Shown here one piece after another: positions 11,240-24,055 of a stretch of 64,000 nt of DNA. The position numbers and the translations under genes are program-made. The notes beneath the pieces are model-generated. The model was given only the letters and a program-made list of their open reading frames with translations. It was not told the origin of the DNA and ran no database searches. Origin of the DNA: Saturnia japonica. Lineage: Eukaryota > Arthropoda > Insecta > Lepidoptera > Saturniidae. Position 1 is the stretch's first letter; each line of letters begins with the position of its first letter. The stretch spans positions 5,332,001-5,396,000 of the forward strand of contig CM065318.1 in NCBI GenBank assembly GCA_033032175.1, given 5' to 3'.

Positions 11240-13431
11240 AAAGATTACATTTCAACTATAAGTAATAACAAAACGATAAACCAATAAATGTATATCCATT
11301 TTATTTTGTAGTTTACAATCTCGTGTGAACATGGTCTCGGTCGCGGCCGCACGGATGATTGATCACACTAACGAGCTGGAGACTCGCTTACACTTTTCAT
11401 TATGTGATCAAATATCACTGAGCTGCAATCTATACTATGTGATTACTGTAAAACATAAAAACTAACACCATATCAACACCCAGCATGAATAACATCGTTA
11501 AGATAAGGTTTTCAGAAGGGCCGTTTACAAAAATTGATAACTTCGTGTTTTTTCTTGTGCCATTTAAATTTAAATCGGATGGTAAATATTTTTAAAGCTC
11601 TTTTGACACAATATTTGTTGAATATAACTGATTAAATAATTAATCAATTATATACATGTTTTTTTTATTTACTACAAAAATTATACACAAGTAAGAATGG
11701 ATCTATTAATCGTAGAGCTATTAGAGAGAACTAGAATTTTTTCCTTTGTTTGTTTAGCATACAGTTGTATTTTATTGTGATTAAAATTACGATGACATTC
11801 ATATTGGGTGGTTTGATTATATTATACAAGTCATATTCGTTACGTTTCCCATGCTAAACTGAAAAAAGTGACCGACTATGATGTGGAATGGCATTTAAAA
11901 AACAAACATATACATACATAATAAGTAGGATTTTCAAAACTGTGACAGTCGTGGAATTGGCCTAGCTGCGTTATTACTAGATTTCTATGTACTGTTTTAT
12001 GTACAATAAGGGTGGTCGATGGTTTGAGTACCGCTGATTTCGGATATTTTTATGTAAACTTTTCTTATTTTGTGTACTTATAAGGTTATGATAATATATC
12101 ATATAAATAAATATCAACAATATTGCTATCTGATTTGATTTTTTTTTTTATGTTGATAGTTCCAACTACTGGCCTTACTCTTTACAAGTTACATGTTATA
12201 CACTTGATTTCATAGTGAAAGGTGCGCAAGGAACGCTGCGCAGAAAAAAGTAAAGCTTTTTTGTTAACGCTTGTATTAATTTCACAGCTCATAAAATCTT
12301 ATATGGAAATCGAATCTTAAGGAGTAAACTCCAATAAAAAACTAGGACTCTTCACATTTATCTTTGCTAACTGATTTGATTTAAAATCAAAAAAATACAA
12401 AAATAAAACTACTCTTAATATTACTCTGTGGATATTACGTAACGTATCTGGCCCTTGTAACTGGAAACCGAGCACTCCCCTCTGCCAACAACTCAACAAA
12501 TATACTTATACATCTTCACTAACGTAGTTACCGTCAGATTTCTCTAAAAGATCCTCCTTGAAATAATATCCATTTATTACAATTCCACATTATGATATTA
12601 AAACCGAAACTGTTATCTCATTATTTATTTATTTAAGATATACAAACTTCACAGCCCATTTTAAAAATTGTAAAATAATTCTAAAGTGCCAATTAAGAAG
12701 TAGTACATAAATTACATTTTATACTTACACCTAACGATAACAATAGGGTGTATGAGTCTATTTAAAAAGATGTGTGTGTGTGTGTGTGCAGTCATTCGAC
12801 TGCTGCATTCGACGTAGGTGGAAAATTTCAATATCATTGAAAAGCTTATTGTATTGTGTAGTACACCTGTAATAAAGGATGGAGTTTTGAGCATTTCTAA
12901 TATGCTTACTGGGTACTCGCAGATATAAATTACTTAAGAGTTCTGGGCAATCTGTTATTGAGTTAACTAAATCATATAGAAATCGCGTATCGTTTATGAT
13001 TCGAAGGTATTTTAATGACAACATGTTATTATGCTGTAAGTTATTATTATACTCACTGAGATGGTTCTTACTTTTGAAATAAAGAAACTTTAAAAAGTTA
13101 TTTTGAATATTTTCCAGCCTGGTATTGTGTGTAATGAAAGCTGGTGACCATATCGATGACGCTTAATCTAAGATGCTTCTCACATAAGAAAAATAAAGAT
13201 TTTTAAGTGGTAGAATTTTGCTGAATCGCTTTGTGACTTTTCTAAAGAAAAAATCAACAGAGAGTTACATATTTTCAAGAAAGATATAAATTTACTAATA
13301 ATACAAACACTATACATAACTTGAAATTAAAATCTCATAAATTTGAAATTAATAGCTCTTAAATACATTTGTTAATTCCATAGCAATTAGTTTCATTTTG
13401 ATAATTTACTTTTATTATTTAATAATAATAA
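11240..13431. other. Non-coding, no gene recognised
   Basis: Contains a (TG)n run at 12771-12788 and a short GC-rich patch near 11330-11390. Overlapping minus-strand frames at 12712-13024 are short and without motifs. Confidence 0.4.
12771..12788. repeat. (TG)9 microsatellite
   Basis: A pure TG dinucleotide run, seen directly. Confidence 0.9.
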
Positions 13432-13795
13432 TACCAGCCTGTAAGTGTCATACTGAAGCAAACGCCACTTCCCGAAGGATGACGTGGTTTTAATCATCAT
13501 GCCAGCCTTTGACGTATTGGCGATTTCAAACGCCGCTAAATGAACAATTACATAAATATCTTCCCGCACATAAAATGGTACTACAAGAACATTTCTCAAG
13601 CGTTCAAGTTTCCTTACTATATTTTCCTTCAACGTCAGCCGATAGTGTTATCTATTTAAATTCGTATAAGTACGCAAAATTAGAAATTCCGAAAAATATT
13701 TTGGTAGGTACATGTCGGAGTTCGAACCTGCGGATATCGAATCAATATTCCGCCGATCACCGAAAAAGCATCGGACCACTACGACTTCACGACTT
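13432..13795 (+). repeat. SINE-like repeat family S1
   Basis: Shares 'ataccagcct', 'atcatgccagcct', 'acatttctcaagcgttca', 'gtttcct' and a closing 'cggaccactacgactt' with the copies at 25040, 36340 and 39650. A plus-strand frame across it is not a gene. Confidence 0.65.
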
Positions 13796-13854
13796 TAAAC
13801 TCTATTGTTTTTTTAATAAATATAATACAATATTAATGTACTTAAATTTTAAAC

Positions 13855-14393
13855 AAGCTGTGCCCGCGGCTGCGATCGCGTAGACTATAGAATGTCGTCG
13901 ATCAGGCACACGCGCGAATTTTGATAATCTTACTCCCAAATAATATTTCCCCCGCTTACAGTTATTTTAAAAATAAATAATGATTATTGTGGGTGATCCT
14001 TAGAAGATTGACATATGCTTTCGCGATGTTTTTGTAGTACTTCTTAAAGTCTACAATTATTTAGTAGTACATTTATTTGATATATTTCTTATGGTTCACT
14101 CAGAGTAACCAATTTAAGCGCCCGAATTACTATTTTCGTTTTATTTTATTTTATTTGCGTGTAATCCTAATTCTTTATCTAGCCTAATTTACTTCTTATA
14201 ACAATAGCTATCTGCTAATAAAAGTCCTTTCAAAACCGGTCCAACTGTTTCGGAGATTATCCGGAACAAACAGACAGATAGACAAAAATTTTAAAAACTG
14301 TTTTTTTTTATTATAGGTACCGTATATTTTTCATATGCATTTTGTAAAAAGCTGTTATTCTGAGATCGCTTCAATTTTATTAATTCTATAGAT
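13855..14393 (-). mobile_element. Non-autonomous Helitron (HelA family), nearly full length
   Basis: The plus strand opens 'agctgtgcccgcggctgcg' (the 3' end, CTAG changed to CAAG). It runs through 'gtgggtgatccttagaag', 'aagcgcccgaatt', 'ttcggagattatccggaaca', 'aaaagctgttatt' and 'cttcaattttattaatt' (the 5' end). Confidence 0.7.
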
Positions 14394-14744
14394 TATAATA
14401 AATTAATAATACGATTGAGATTTTTGTTTAAAATCGGTTTGAAATTTTATTGAACTCTATTGGAATTTAAAATATGTCTTTAGGCGGTAATCTACATATT
14501 CTAATACATATTCGGTTATAAAAATACAGACTTATGATTATAGGCTATGTTCTATTGTGTAAAAATCTTATAATCTACCCGAGCAAAGCCATGGATAGAG
14601 AGCTAGTATTATTACAAAGAAATTAATAAGTAAAGTTTATGACTTTGGATGCACAGGCAATAATAACTGGAACTACTAATCCGATTAATAATTAATTAAT
14701 ATAATAATTTATTAATATTAATTAGGAATATAAGAATACTTTGT

Positions 14745-15190
14745 CTTCTTTTCTCCGTACTTAATAATCCCAAATCCCCTAAATATTTAAAAACACTTTT
14801 TCAATCTCTCGCGGATACGCATAATAGACAGCTGAGGTCTTCTGATTCTTTAATTCTCAGTATACCAAGTCATCATACTAATTTCCGCGACCAATCCTTC
14901 GCCGTTACAGCAGTACGACTGTGGAATTCGCTTCCTATCAATATCCAACTGGCCAACTCTCGAAATTCCTTCAAGTATTCGCTACGTAGGTTTTACATGG
15001 AGCAATTGAATACTTCTTAATAATATATAATCTTAATAATCGTTATAATTTTTTTTTTTACTTAACATTATGCACACCTTGCATATACCTTTCCCTTGCT
15101 CCCTTGGAAGACTGGCATAGAATGCTTTTTAGCATTAAGTCCTCCATTTGTACTTTTTTTTTTTTTTGTGCAATAAAGAATATAATAATT
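14745..15190 (+). mobile_element. 3' end of a non-LTR retrotransposon (LINE)
   Basis: An open frame ending at TAA 15018-15020 reads the usual LINE C-terminus: SHHTNFRDQSFAVTAVRLWN, SLPINIQL and SFKYSLRRFYM. It is followed by a 3' tail with 'gcattaagtcctccatttgt', poly-T and 'gtgcaataaag'. Only the last 130 or so codons remain. Confidence 0.7.
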
Positions 15191-15496
15191 ATAAAAATTC
15201 TTGCACTGATAGATAGTTATGTTTTATAGCTAAGCGTACTTACCTAAGGTATGTTTTATAATTAGTAATTACATTGCAATTAAAGTGTACGAAGCAGAGG
15301 CAGTTGCTATTCTTATATAACAGAAACATTTAAATAACTGAAATATTTCAGTGGGCGGGTACACGGCTCGTGGTACCTGTGACTTTGCATCATGAATGCG
15401 AACTGAAAAATATTTTAAAACATAATATAAGATACAAGTGATACAAAAATTCTGAATATAGAATTCTTCTCAATAAGATTTTTTTTTTTTTTTTTA

Positions 15497-15850
15497 CCTA
15501 AACGCTGATGACGAGCCAACGGTTTCCATTTCAAATCTTCCAAAACTTTATCACTGAGTCTTGATATTGGATTTCGGAAAATATATGTACAAGATGAAAC
15601 TCACGAGAGACGCTCAGAGCATAAGTTTATTATATTTTTATGATTTCAAAAGTCTGTTTAGATTTTATATCAGTCCGACGATTCTTCCGAGCACTGGCTT
15701 AAAATTTTCCAATAGTGAACATTTACTTTCGAAGCTTATAATCCGGTATTTAACTAACAAATAAATCAGATTCAAATATACTATATTTCTTATTTCATGA
15801 AACATTGAACACTTTTCGTGTGTGATGCGTTTTTGGATTTAGCTCTGTGA
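15497..15850 (-). pseudogene. Duplicated fragment of the gene 1 last exon and adjoining intron
   Basis: The stretch aligns by eye with 27068-27425: first the start of gene 1 exon 3, then its upstream intron. On the minus strand the exon-like part (15574-15497) reads about 27 open codons with the same core, DLKW then PLARHQRL. It then stops in a poly-T/poly-A tract, so the WDN motif and the KHEL tail are missing. The splice acceptor AG has become CG (15576-15575). The shared intron part includes 'cataagtttattatattttt'. It lies 11.5 kb beyond gene 1 in the same orientation. This looks like a segmental duplication that decayed. Confidence 0.75.
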
Positions 15851-15889
15851 TAGAGCTTTTGAAATCCTACTCAACGCAGAAACACAACA

Positions 15890-16010
15890 CAAGGCTAATT
15901 TAGCGGCGATCTTCTGTAGGATGACCATTCGAACTGTCCCTAGAAGAGAGACATCTTCAAATAAATTTCTATATGCACTACTTCTCTTTGATGTTGTTGC
16001 GAATGATAGA
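15890..16010 (+). repeat. SINE-like repeat family S2, 3' part
   Basis: 'cgatcttctgtaggatga' and 'aaatttctatatgcacta' match the 3' half of the copies at 20343 and 62335. Confidence 0.55.
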
Positions 16011-16599
16011 AAATTTGGTAAACTTTTGAAGTATCAAGAGACTCCTACAACGGCCACAGCAAGTAAGCTGCTGAGCTGCCGAAGAGTTAAACACCAGTCA
16101 TACTCGTGTACTGTGAAATACAATGTAGTCATAATCTATGTATACAAGATAATGGATCTCATTTCGAGCAACTTAACAGTTAATTTGTTAAAATGTATGA
16201 AAATAATAATTTTAAATCTTATTTTTTCATATCTTCTTTACATAATATAAATTTGCTTTCATGTTAGTTCAATATGTACGAATTGTTAGATTTCAAGGTC
16301 TCCTGTCATTGTAAGATACAATGTTATATTCGAGAAATTTTGTCTTTATCATAGACTCTATCGATTGGTGCATTAACATAGTGCATGTCTGTTTTTAGTA
16401 TTTTTAGTTGGTTCGATTCCCAGTACAGATAAGCTTCTTTAGAAAATGTGTGAATGCTGTTATAATTAAAAAAAATAAAGCAATGTTTCCTTTGAGTTTA
16501 ATATGCTATCTTCAATATTTATTATACTTTTCCTCTATGTCCCGTTCTATTTTTCATCCTGTATATTTATATATAAATACTGTGTTCGCTGAAGGAATA
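16011..16599. other. Non-coding; one tRNA-like B-box phrase
   Basis: 'ttggttcgattcccag' near 16408-16423 resembles the B box of a tRNA-derived SINE, but the body around it is not recognisable. Short frames only. Confidence 0.35.
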
Positions 16600-16800
16600 C
16601 GCAGAGCAGTACTAGTGTACACCCACTGTTCGTCGGGTATGTTTTTAGGTCCCATTTAATAGGAAGCGAGCATATTGCCATTAATCGGGCACAAAGCCAA
16701 ACTCCGAGCGGTTACTGAAAATTTCATAGATAACCCCAATAATAATTTGTTCGACCTGGGAATCGAACCCAGGACCTCGAGCATAGCAGTCAGTCTTTAT
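16600..16800 (-). repeat. tRNA-derived SINE (family S4)
   Basis: The minus strand reads 'ctgctatgctcgaggtcctg' and 'ggttcgattcccaggtcg', a tRNA head with a perfect RNA polymerase III B box. The body continues 'ctcggagtttggctttgtgc' and 'cgattaatggcaatatgctc'. A second copy lies at 39083-39320. Confidence 0.75.
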
Positions 16801-17297
16801 GTTTTTAGATAATATCTGTATGATTGTTAAACTGTGATATCGGTTAACATTTAAAATGATTAAGTTGGGAATTATCAAAGCTTATAGGTACGAGTTAAAT
16901 ACCATAAGGTGAGGTGAGGTTTTTATTTAGTTGCTGTTTTTCATTCACGAAATATGCCACGTGGACGAAGTCGCGGGCACAGCTAGTATTTATTTATATA
17001 TCTTATGGCTTTGAGACTGTTACATACTTCAGTTACAAAATTTATATCGTCGAAAACAAAGAACACGTATATTAGATATTTTAAAAATTTTAATTATAAG
17101 ACCGTAATAGGTACATTTTTTTATAATTAACTACTAATTTTACATATCATAATTTATTACATGATATTACAGAGAGACTTTTGCAATAATGAATATCATA
17201 AAATCGCCTACGTCCAAATACTCTGCGTTGTTACCAAAAAGCGCCGTGTGTCTCCGCAATACGTGCGTTTCCTGTGAACAACTTAATGCTACAGGCA
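16801..17297. other. Non-coding; a Helitron 3' tip
   Basis: 'cgaagtcgcgggcacagctag' near 16964-16985 is the 3' tip of a HelA-type Helitron. Nothing else is recognised. Confidence 0.4.
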
Positions 17298-17505
17298 GTG
17301 ACGGGGCTTTTTTTAGAACCAACTATACTTTCTTATGGGCTCTGAAGCCTCAGACGGCTTTTACAACTTCAACGGGGCTTGCTTGGGGGCGAGCGCTTGC
17401 GACACTAAGCCGCACAACGGCGCTTTTTTTTCATTCTAACTATACTGTTAGCCATAAGGGTCCTGATGTCTCAGACGGCTTTTACAGCTTCACTATGACT
17501 TGGGC
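17298..17505 (-). repeat. Two S3 repeats in tandem
   Basis: Copies at about 17298-17385 and 17424-17505 both contain 'tcagacggcttttacaactt' or the near-identical 'tcagacggcttttacagctt'. A 118-codon plus-strand frame spans both and is rejected as a gene. Confidence 0.6.
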
Positions 17506-18345
17506 CGCGAAAGTAAAGACAACTCGCGCAAGGGTACTAAAGTGACCGGACCTCGGCTTGAGCGGTTGCCGCGATTGCAATAAGTCGCGATCTGGCTATT
17601 TCCCTATCTGTAAATTCGAGCTAACTAACATATACACAATTACATATTCCCTGCCTCCTGGGAGAAAGTAAGAAAACATGTGTTTGTGTATTTAGTGATC
17701 TGAAAGTATTTCTACACTAACTAGGGTAAAAAAATAAAAAAGGTCCCTTACAGAACCTATTTACCTGTGTGGCACAGTGGCGTGACACTCATACAACAAA
17801 CACTAAATTTTAAGTGAAGCTTACCACAATATATTAGTGAAAACCAAATCCAAATTGGTTAAGCCATTTCTGAGATTAGTGCGCACAAACGCAAACAGAT
17901 AAACAGAAAAAAAATCTAACAATCATTGTTTTGAGTTCTATTGCGTTGATAAAGGCCCCCAATAATAGTTTTTCTCCTATATCTTCTATGTCCAGACAGT
18001 GCTCAGTTACATTTTTATTATATGTGTAAATTACATAGAACACAAACATTCCTCATATAAATTCAATATCACCTAAAGTATTTTCATACAACATGACCGT
18101 AAATTTTATTACTTATATTATCTAAAGTACATATTTGCTCAAGCGCTCAGTTGTAATATCATATCGTAAGACGTAGGCAAACAACGGCAAAGGTCACCCA
18201 CTCAATTACACAGAGGATATTATAATAAGCCTTACCCGAAAGCTCAAGACCGCCTCGTGTCCGTTATTCAAAGCAACGTTGTCCTTTAAACAGGAGAACT
18301 CTTACAGGGTAAGTTTAACAAAAACCCATAAATGTCATATCCATA
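17506..18345. other. Non-coding, no gene recognised
   Basis: A weak Helitron-like phrase 'tggttaagccatttctgaga' near 17857. No coding signal. Confidence 0.35.
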
Positions 18346-19020
18346 CTAGCTGTGTCCGCGGCTGCACTCGCTTAGACTTCAGAATGCCGTCAATCGGGCA
18401 CACACGCGAATCGTGCTACCATCTCTCCCTGTTATTTTAAAGATAAAAGTGCTTATTGTGCGTGTATGTAGTATGCATCAATATATTTTATTATTAATTA
18501 TTCGTTTCTTTTTTTTTCAAATATTCATGGTATTGTAATTGACTATACTGTGTGATATATGTAAATAATGACTATTTTAAATATGGTTTAATCATTAATG
18601 GAACTATTTGGATCTATGCTCGCAGTTTTGTAACAAATAAAGCAGCATTATGATATAAACAATCTCTTTATTTAATCGAATTTATCAAATAAAATCTAAC
18701 ACTTTTGTGAAGAAATAATATGAATTTATCTCTCAGTGTAATTTGAAATTTTTAAATAATATTGCATGCATAAATGATTAAGTAGTATCTATTAAAACCC
18801 ATATTAAACTGAATATTGATTTTTTTTTAATTGTGTATTATAATAATTTGATATTATGTATTATCTCTTAACGTTTACTCAGCGTATAAGTCATTTAAAC
18901 GCCCTAAAAGCTTTGTTTCTCGGAATTGATTCTTATACATTTCGGTGATTATCCGGAACAAACAAATGGACAGCCGGACAGATATACCGACAGACAAAAT
19001 TTTGTCAAAAATGTCAGCGA
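18346..19020 (-). mobile_element. Non-autonomous Helitron (HelA family), 5' end unclear
   Basis: CTAG at 18346-18349, then 'ctgtgtccgcggctgcactc' and 'agaatgccgtcaatcgggca'. Later come 'ctcagcgtataagtcattta' and 'attatccggaacaaac' (about 18950). The 5' terminus is not recognisable. Confidence 0.6.
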
Positions 19021-19364
19021 CCACCGGCGTATTTACTATTTGCTTGTGGGTACCCGGTTTTTTTAAATACCTACCAACTTTACTAATACCATATTATTAG
19101 GCTGCTTTCTAATATCCCTGTTATAATGATATCCTTATTCGACACGTCATACAAAATGCTCTTTTATAGTACATCTAAGTCTATCAACTATTATTTCGTT
19201 ATAACTAGGTCATGACATCGATTTCAGGCAACGCCGCCCAGTGATCGTGTTACGTGGTTAACCGTCCGAGGCGACCGACCAACAGCTTCTCCACAGTGAC
19301 GTACCGAGAACCCGACTTAGATTCAATAATAAACGTTATTTGAACCTTCTTCTAGTTATCAATA

Positions 19365-19625
19365 CAAATGAATGAAATTTAAGTATCTGTTTGTAATGTC
19401 AAAATAACAGCTTTTTACTAAATGTGTATGAAAGTATTATATATGAAACTCATAACAAAAAAAAACATTTTTAAAATTGTTGTTTGTTTCGGCTAATCTC
19501 CGAAACGGTTAGACCGATTTTGATGGGACTTTCACTGGCAGATAGCTGATGTTATAAGGAATAACATAAGCTACTATTATTTTAGAAAAAGAATTAGAGT
19601 TCCGAGAAAATATAAAACTGGACAT
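19365..19625 (+). mobile_element. Helitron (HelA family), 5' part
   Basis: 'gtaatgtcaaaataacagct', 'ctaatctccgaaacggttag' and 'gatgggactttcactggcag' match the other copies. The 3' end is absent. Confidence 0.6.
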
Positions 19626-20342
19626 AGTGAATGAATTCGAGTGTTTAAATGTATTACGCCGAGTAAACCATAAAAATATATAAAATTGATATACTACATA
19701 TTTGTAGATATTTAAAAGACCTACAAAAAAATCACGGAAAGCATAAAAATGTCTGGACACGCGAAGTGCCCTATAATATGCCACAATGGCGCGGGGATGC
19801 GTTGGGAAGGAAAAAGGACGTCGTGCACTGACCTGGTTTCGTTCTGCTGTGTATCGGCAAATCTGCTCCTGGTTGTCTTGCAGCCGTCCTTATATATATA
19901 TATATATATATATATATCGAGAAATTAGTTCGCGAATTTAGGTGATTCTCAGCGGGAGCGCGGGGTGCGTTAACAATAATAAAATCTCGACCGCTGTGCG
20001 AGCGCGTGGCGAAGACAGAATTGTGTCGGTAACCAATCGTACACGACGGGGGTGGAGGTGGGAGATGGTAGGTAAATATATGAAACGCGAGATGGCGTTA
20101 CCAATGTCTATTTTCTAAGCATCACCCATAATAAGAATTTTTATGTTTAAAAAAACCGGGAGCTATGTTAATTGATTCGTGCGTGTACCCGATAGATGGC
20201 TACACATTCTGTAGTACACGCGAGCACAAGCGCGAGCACAACTAGTTCATAATAATTTTATTAACCCTTAAAAACATTTTCATTCATAAATTTAAATTCA
20301 AGCAATTGACCTCGTGATCAAATAATGCTAACATTTTTTTTT
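19626..20342. other. Non-coding; GC-rich block beside a (TA)n run
   Basis: A (TA)n run at 19891-19917 is followed by a GC-rich stretch (about 19940-20070) unlike its surroundings. It could be an old LTR or promoter, but nothing shows which. Confidence 0.35.
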
Positions 20343-20590
20343 TAAATATACAACGAGCATCCGGCCCGTCTGAAGGTAAGTTACTACCGTAGCTTATGGA
20401 CGCATGCAATGCCACAGATATCACTAGCCACTCAAAGGAGCTCTCGAAACCTTACTCGCCACAGGAACACAACACGAGGTTATTTGGCTGCGATCTTCTG
20501 TAGGGTGAAGGGGTATTCCACCAGTCAAGCTGTTTCAATTAGACAAAAATATCAAAAGAAATTTATCTATATCCTACCTCTCTTAATACT
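20343..20590 (+). repeat. SINE-like repeat family S2
   Basis: 'ggcccgtctgaaggtaagtt', 'aatgccacagatatcactag', 'ggaacacaacacgaggttat' and 'tggctgcgatcttctgtagg' in order. The same blocks recur at 22120 (minus), 30838 (minus), 32998 and 62335. Confidence 0.7.
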
Positions 20591-22119
20591 ACATTAATAA
20601 TTGAAATATGTTGATTTCTACTTTATATAAATATTAATTTCATTATTAAAAATTATCTCACACTTTGAGTATATTCCAAATTACTTAAGAAAATAAACAT
20701 TTATTCCTTTCTTCTTCTTCTTCACTCATTTCAACGCAATTTTTTAATTATACCCTATAATTGTAAACGAAAAAGAATTCCCTTTACAATTTCTACTGTG
20801 TGAAATAGATTGTTTCTATTAATGAAACTGGGCGAGATATCGTAGGTATAAGTAAGTATTCAACGACCTCAAAATGAACCAAGAACACGTTGCTGTAATT
20901 ACTCTCGGGACATACGTAATTTATAACATTGTATCTTAACACGGGAATTAGAAACAAACGATGTTTTATCTTCCACTGTTATATACCACAATCATTTTCA
21001 CATCAGTGCCAAGCTTGTGGAGTTTTCAATTTGTTGGTGTGCTTTTTTATAGCATTATCAGCCTACTGCAAGTAGAACATAGGCCTCTCCCAGGATTCGC
21101 CATCAGTTTTCTTCCCGGTATATCTCCAGTATTCCACTTTCAGCAGCCTTCCGCATGTCGCCATTCCACCTAGTTGAAGTTATTGCGTATATTATATACG
21201 ATTAAATGATGCTACATATTTCAGGGATCCTGTATAAAAAAATACTTTTGTACAAAAATTATTAATTAAAAAGGAAACGAAAAATCCCGACTGCAACAAA
21301 AACAATTCACTTTTTTTTCTTTTTATGCTTTTCATTTGATTTCCAGACTTTGTACTTTAATATTATATACCCTATGTCACTCCCACAATTAAGGCGAATC
21401 AAACGACACCTCGTAAGCTAAAATCTATCAAGCTTTAGGCTACAGAGCGTGCCAAAGAAATAGACGTAGATACATACATATGTTCGAAAAACATAACCCT
21501 CCTTTTTCGTAGTCGGGTAAAAAGAGGTTGTGACTGTGTTGTGAATTTAAACTATCAAAATATAGATGTCTTTCACAGAATTTTGGCAGAACCTTATTCA
21601 GATGACGCTAAGATGTTATATGACCTGGTAGTGCTATCTCATCAGTGACTCTCCTGATTTAATGCTATGAAGGATAGGGTACAATGGGACTGATATGTTC
21701 GGTAGATTAAAAGTCCCTAAAACAACAAAAAAATAACTAAGCTGTCAGCACTAAAACATTATTCTCAAGGCACATATTGTTTTCTCGATAACGTTCGTGA
21801 TAAGCTCGGTAAACCATTTGTACGAGTATGTATGTGTAAGAAGGTGTTATGAAGCAGCACGTGGCGTCGCGTCGCGGCGCGGCGACAAGCCTGGCGCCAT
21901 CCAACTGTTTGTCGTCGACACACAGGGCTGTCGCTTTATCGACAATCACTACCAAGATTTTTTATTTAAACTAAGTCATACTAAAGCACAAGTTAGTGTA
22001 GATTTTGCCACAAATACGAAAAATAGCAAGACCTTGATGGGGTATAATGTTTTCTCGTATTCAGTACAATGTAACATTATTACCAGTAACAAGATCTTGT
22101 TAAACGCTGCCTATCGCAT
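20591..22119. other. Non-coding, no gene recognised
   Basis: Facing frames at 21737-21955 and 21797-22129 have no motifs. No gene is supported. Confidence 0.4.
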
Positions 22120-22325
22120 AGGTATGTAGGTAGTGTACAGAGAAATCTCTTTGGACTGCTCCACCCTAGGACCCTACAGAAGAACCTAGCCAAATAACCT
22201 TGTATTGTGTTCCTGCAGTAAGTAAGGTTTCCGGGCCTCTTTGGGGTAGGGGGATTCAAGATCGGTAACACGCTAGTGATACCTCTGGTGTTACAAACGT
22301 CTATAGGCTACGGTAACCGCTTACC
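22120..22325 (-). repeat. SINE-like repeat family S2
   Basis: Minus strand: the same blocks as the copy at 20343, including 'aggttatttggctagg' and 'ttctgtagggtcc'. Confidence 0.65.
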
Positions 22326-22449
22326 ATGTGCTTATTTTGCATATCTCCTACTCTCTCCCTGGCGTGTACGACTTGTTAACGACTTATTAAATGTTCGTCA
22401 TGCGTTGTTGCGGCGATTGTATTATTGTTAGTTTGTATTCCGCACTCCG

Positions 22450-22545
22450 GCTGTACTGAGTGCCTTAAGCCACGTTGAAGTTTTAAAAGTTATCTGAGAC
22501 TCCAGGGCCCTTATGGGTAACTGTATAGTCAGTTCTAATAAAAAC
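22450..22545 (+). repeat. S3 repeat
   Basis: 'ctgagtgccttaagccacg', 'ttgaagttttaaaag' and 'gactccagggcccttatggg' match the copy at 44460. Confidence 0.55.
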
Positions 22546-22689
22546 TCTCTTTGAAATTTCGGTAAAATTACATCGAAGTTGCTTTAATAGTTTTTTTTTT
22601 TTTTATATAGTAGGAGAGTAAAGTGACAGAACTGTAGAATTCAAAAACGATCCCATAACGTGATGCGCGTATGCAAATCACTAACCGCC

Positions 22690-22790
22690 TGGCCACAGGA
22701 TTTTTTTTTTTTTTTACAACTGACTACACTCTTAGCCTTAGGGGCCGTAAAGCCGCTGCGGCTTTTACAGCTTCACCGGACTTGGACATG
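22690..22790 (-). repeat. S3 repeat
   Basis: Poly-T, then 'actgactacactcttagcct' and the palindromic 'aagccgctgcggctt', as in the copy at 9445. Confidence 0.6.
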
Positions 22791-23854
22791 GCCACAGGAA
22801 ATTCGCTGCAGCTAATATTCTCACGGTGTGAATGGCAAATCGTCTAGCGACTAAAACAAATGTATATAGAAATGTACCAACCATGTCACGCGTACCGGTG
22901 TCGAACGGTAGACGTGGCGAACAGTATAGAAACCAAACCAGTTTAGTTATATTCGCCGCGAAATTAAACAATTACTACTGAAATTTTTATTGCCGAAATT
23001 TTAGCTAGGCAAGTTATTTTGAAGTCAGGTCATCCACTTCAGAAATATAAACATGTAGTAAAGAAACTAGGGAAAAAAAAAACAATTTTCAAATATCCAA
23101 TCTTCCAAATATTATATATATCTTGAACCAAAAAATTACTACAATCCAAGCAATATCGAGAACATTTTCACTCTCGGTCTATATTAGTCGTGGCGATAAG
23201 CATAATTGCCCGTGGCGCGGGTGTACAAAATGTGCCACATGGATTGCCGCCTCGTCCGCCGCCGCCGTTCCCCGTAGCCTAATGGTATGACGGTCATTTC
23301 ACTATGTGCATGATGATCGCAATTCAATCAGGATGTACTAGACTGTATTAAAAATAATTGGTACAAAAAGTGTTACTGAAACCCCGTAGTGATAGCCCTA
23401 GACACAAGCGCTCCGCACGCCCTCTTTGATCAATGTGTGGAAGGCGAACCGTCAGTTAAACACTAGAAATATATTCACGTCGCTGGAGAATTCATACACT
23501 ACCTGTATCCTTATTAGGTAGTCATTTATCTATTTTATAACTTTGTAGGGTGAATTATTATACCTATTTATTTCACAGTTGATTTGTTTTTCTAATCTCT
23601 TGGTTCTCTCACATAAAGAAGTGTACTTTGTGAAACAGAACAGTTTGAGAAGAAGAAAACCGTCTACAGTTAAAACAATAAATAATATAACGACGGTAGA
23701 CAAACTAATTAAGCCGTTGCATTATACAAACTTCACGCGTTAGTCAATTAGCCTTTACATCGACCATAATTATGAAATAAATAGATTAATGAATACGTCA
23801 CTATATTTAAATCTCGCTAAGTCTACGTATGTAACGTCGACGATATAAATAAAT
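22791..23854. other. Non-coding, no gene recognised
   Basis: 'ccccgtagcctaatggtatga' near 23265-23285 looks like the start of a tRNA-type SINE head, but no B box follows cleanly. Confidence 0.35.
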
Positions 23855-24055
23855 AAATACAGTGACACCATTTCACACATTGCCATTCAATTCCAAACTA
23901 AGCAAAGCTTGTATTATAGTAACTGAACAGCTAATATACAAGTAATATCTACACATATAGATATTTAACACCTTTAACATAAAACTGACAGTTATAACAC
24001 AAATGTTGTCATGTGCAGAGATCGAACCCGCGACGTCTCGACTCAATAGCTATAG
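23855..24055 (-). repeat. tRNA-derived SINE (family S5)
   Basis: The minus strand contains 'tcgcgggttcgatctctgca' (B box), a body with 'gttaaatatctatatgtgt' and the tail 'agtttggaattgaatggc'. Other copies lie at 45688-45915 (full), 49500-49690 and 53495-53590. Confidence 0.7.

Noticed and set aside
16400..16800. tRNA gene candidates (GGTTCGATTCC B boxes here and at 45727, 39140, 5095)
   Set aside because: No full cloverleaf can be drawn, and each string is followed by a SINE body shared with other copies.
17189..17545. 118-aa plus-strand frame
   Set aside because: It runs through two S3 repeats and reads the same repeat twice; no domain.
21737..22129. Overlapping frames of 72 and 110 aa on opposite strands
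   Set aside because: No motif, no splice or start context, and one end lies in an S2 repeat.
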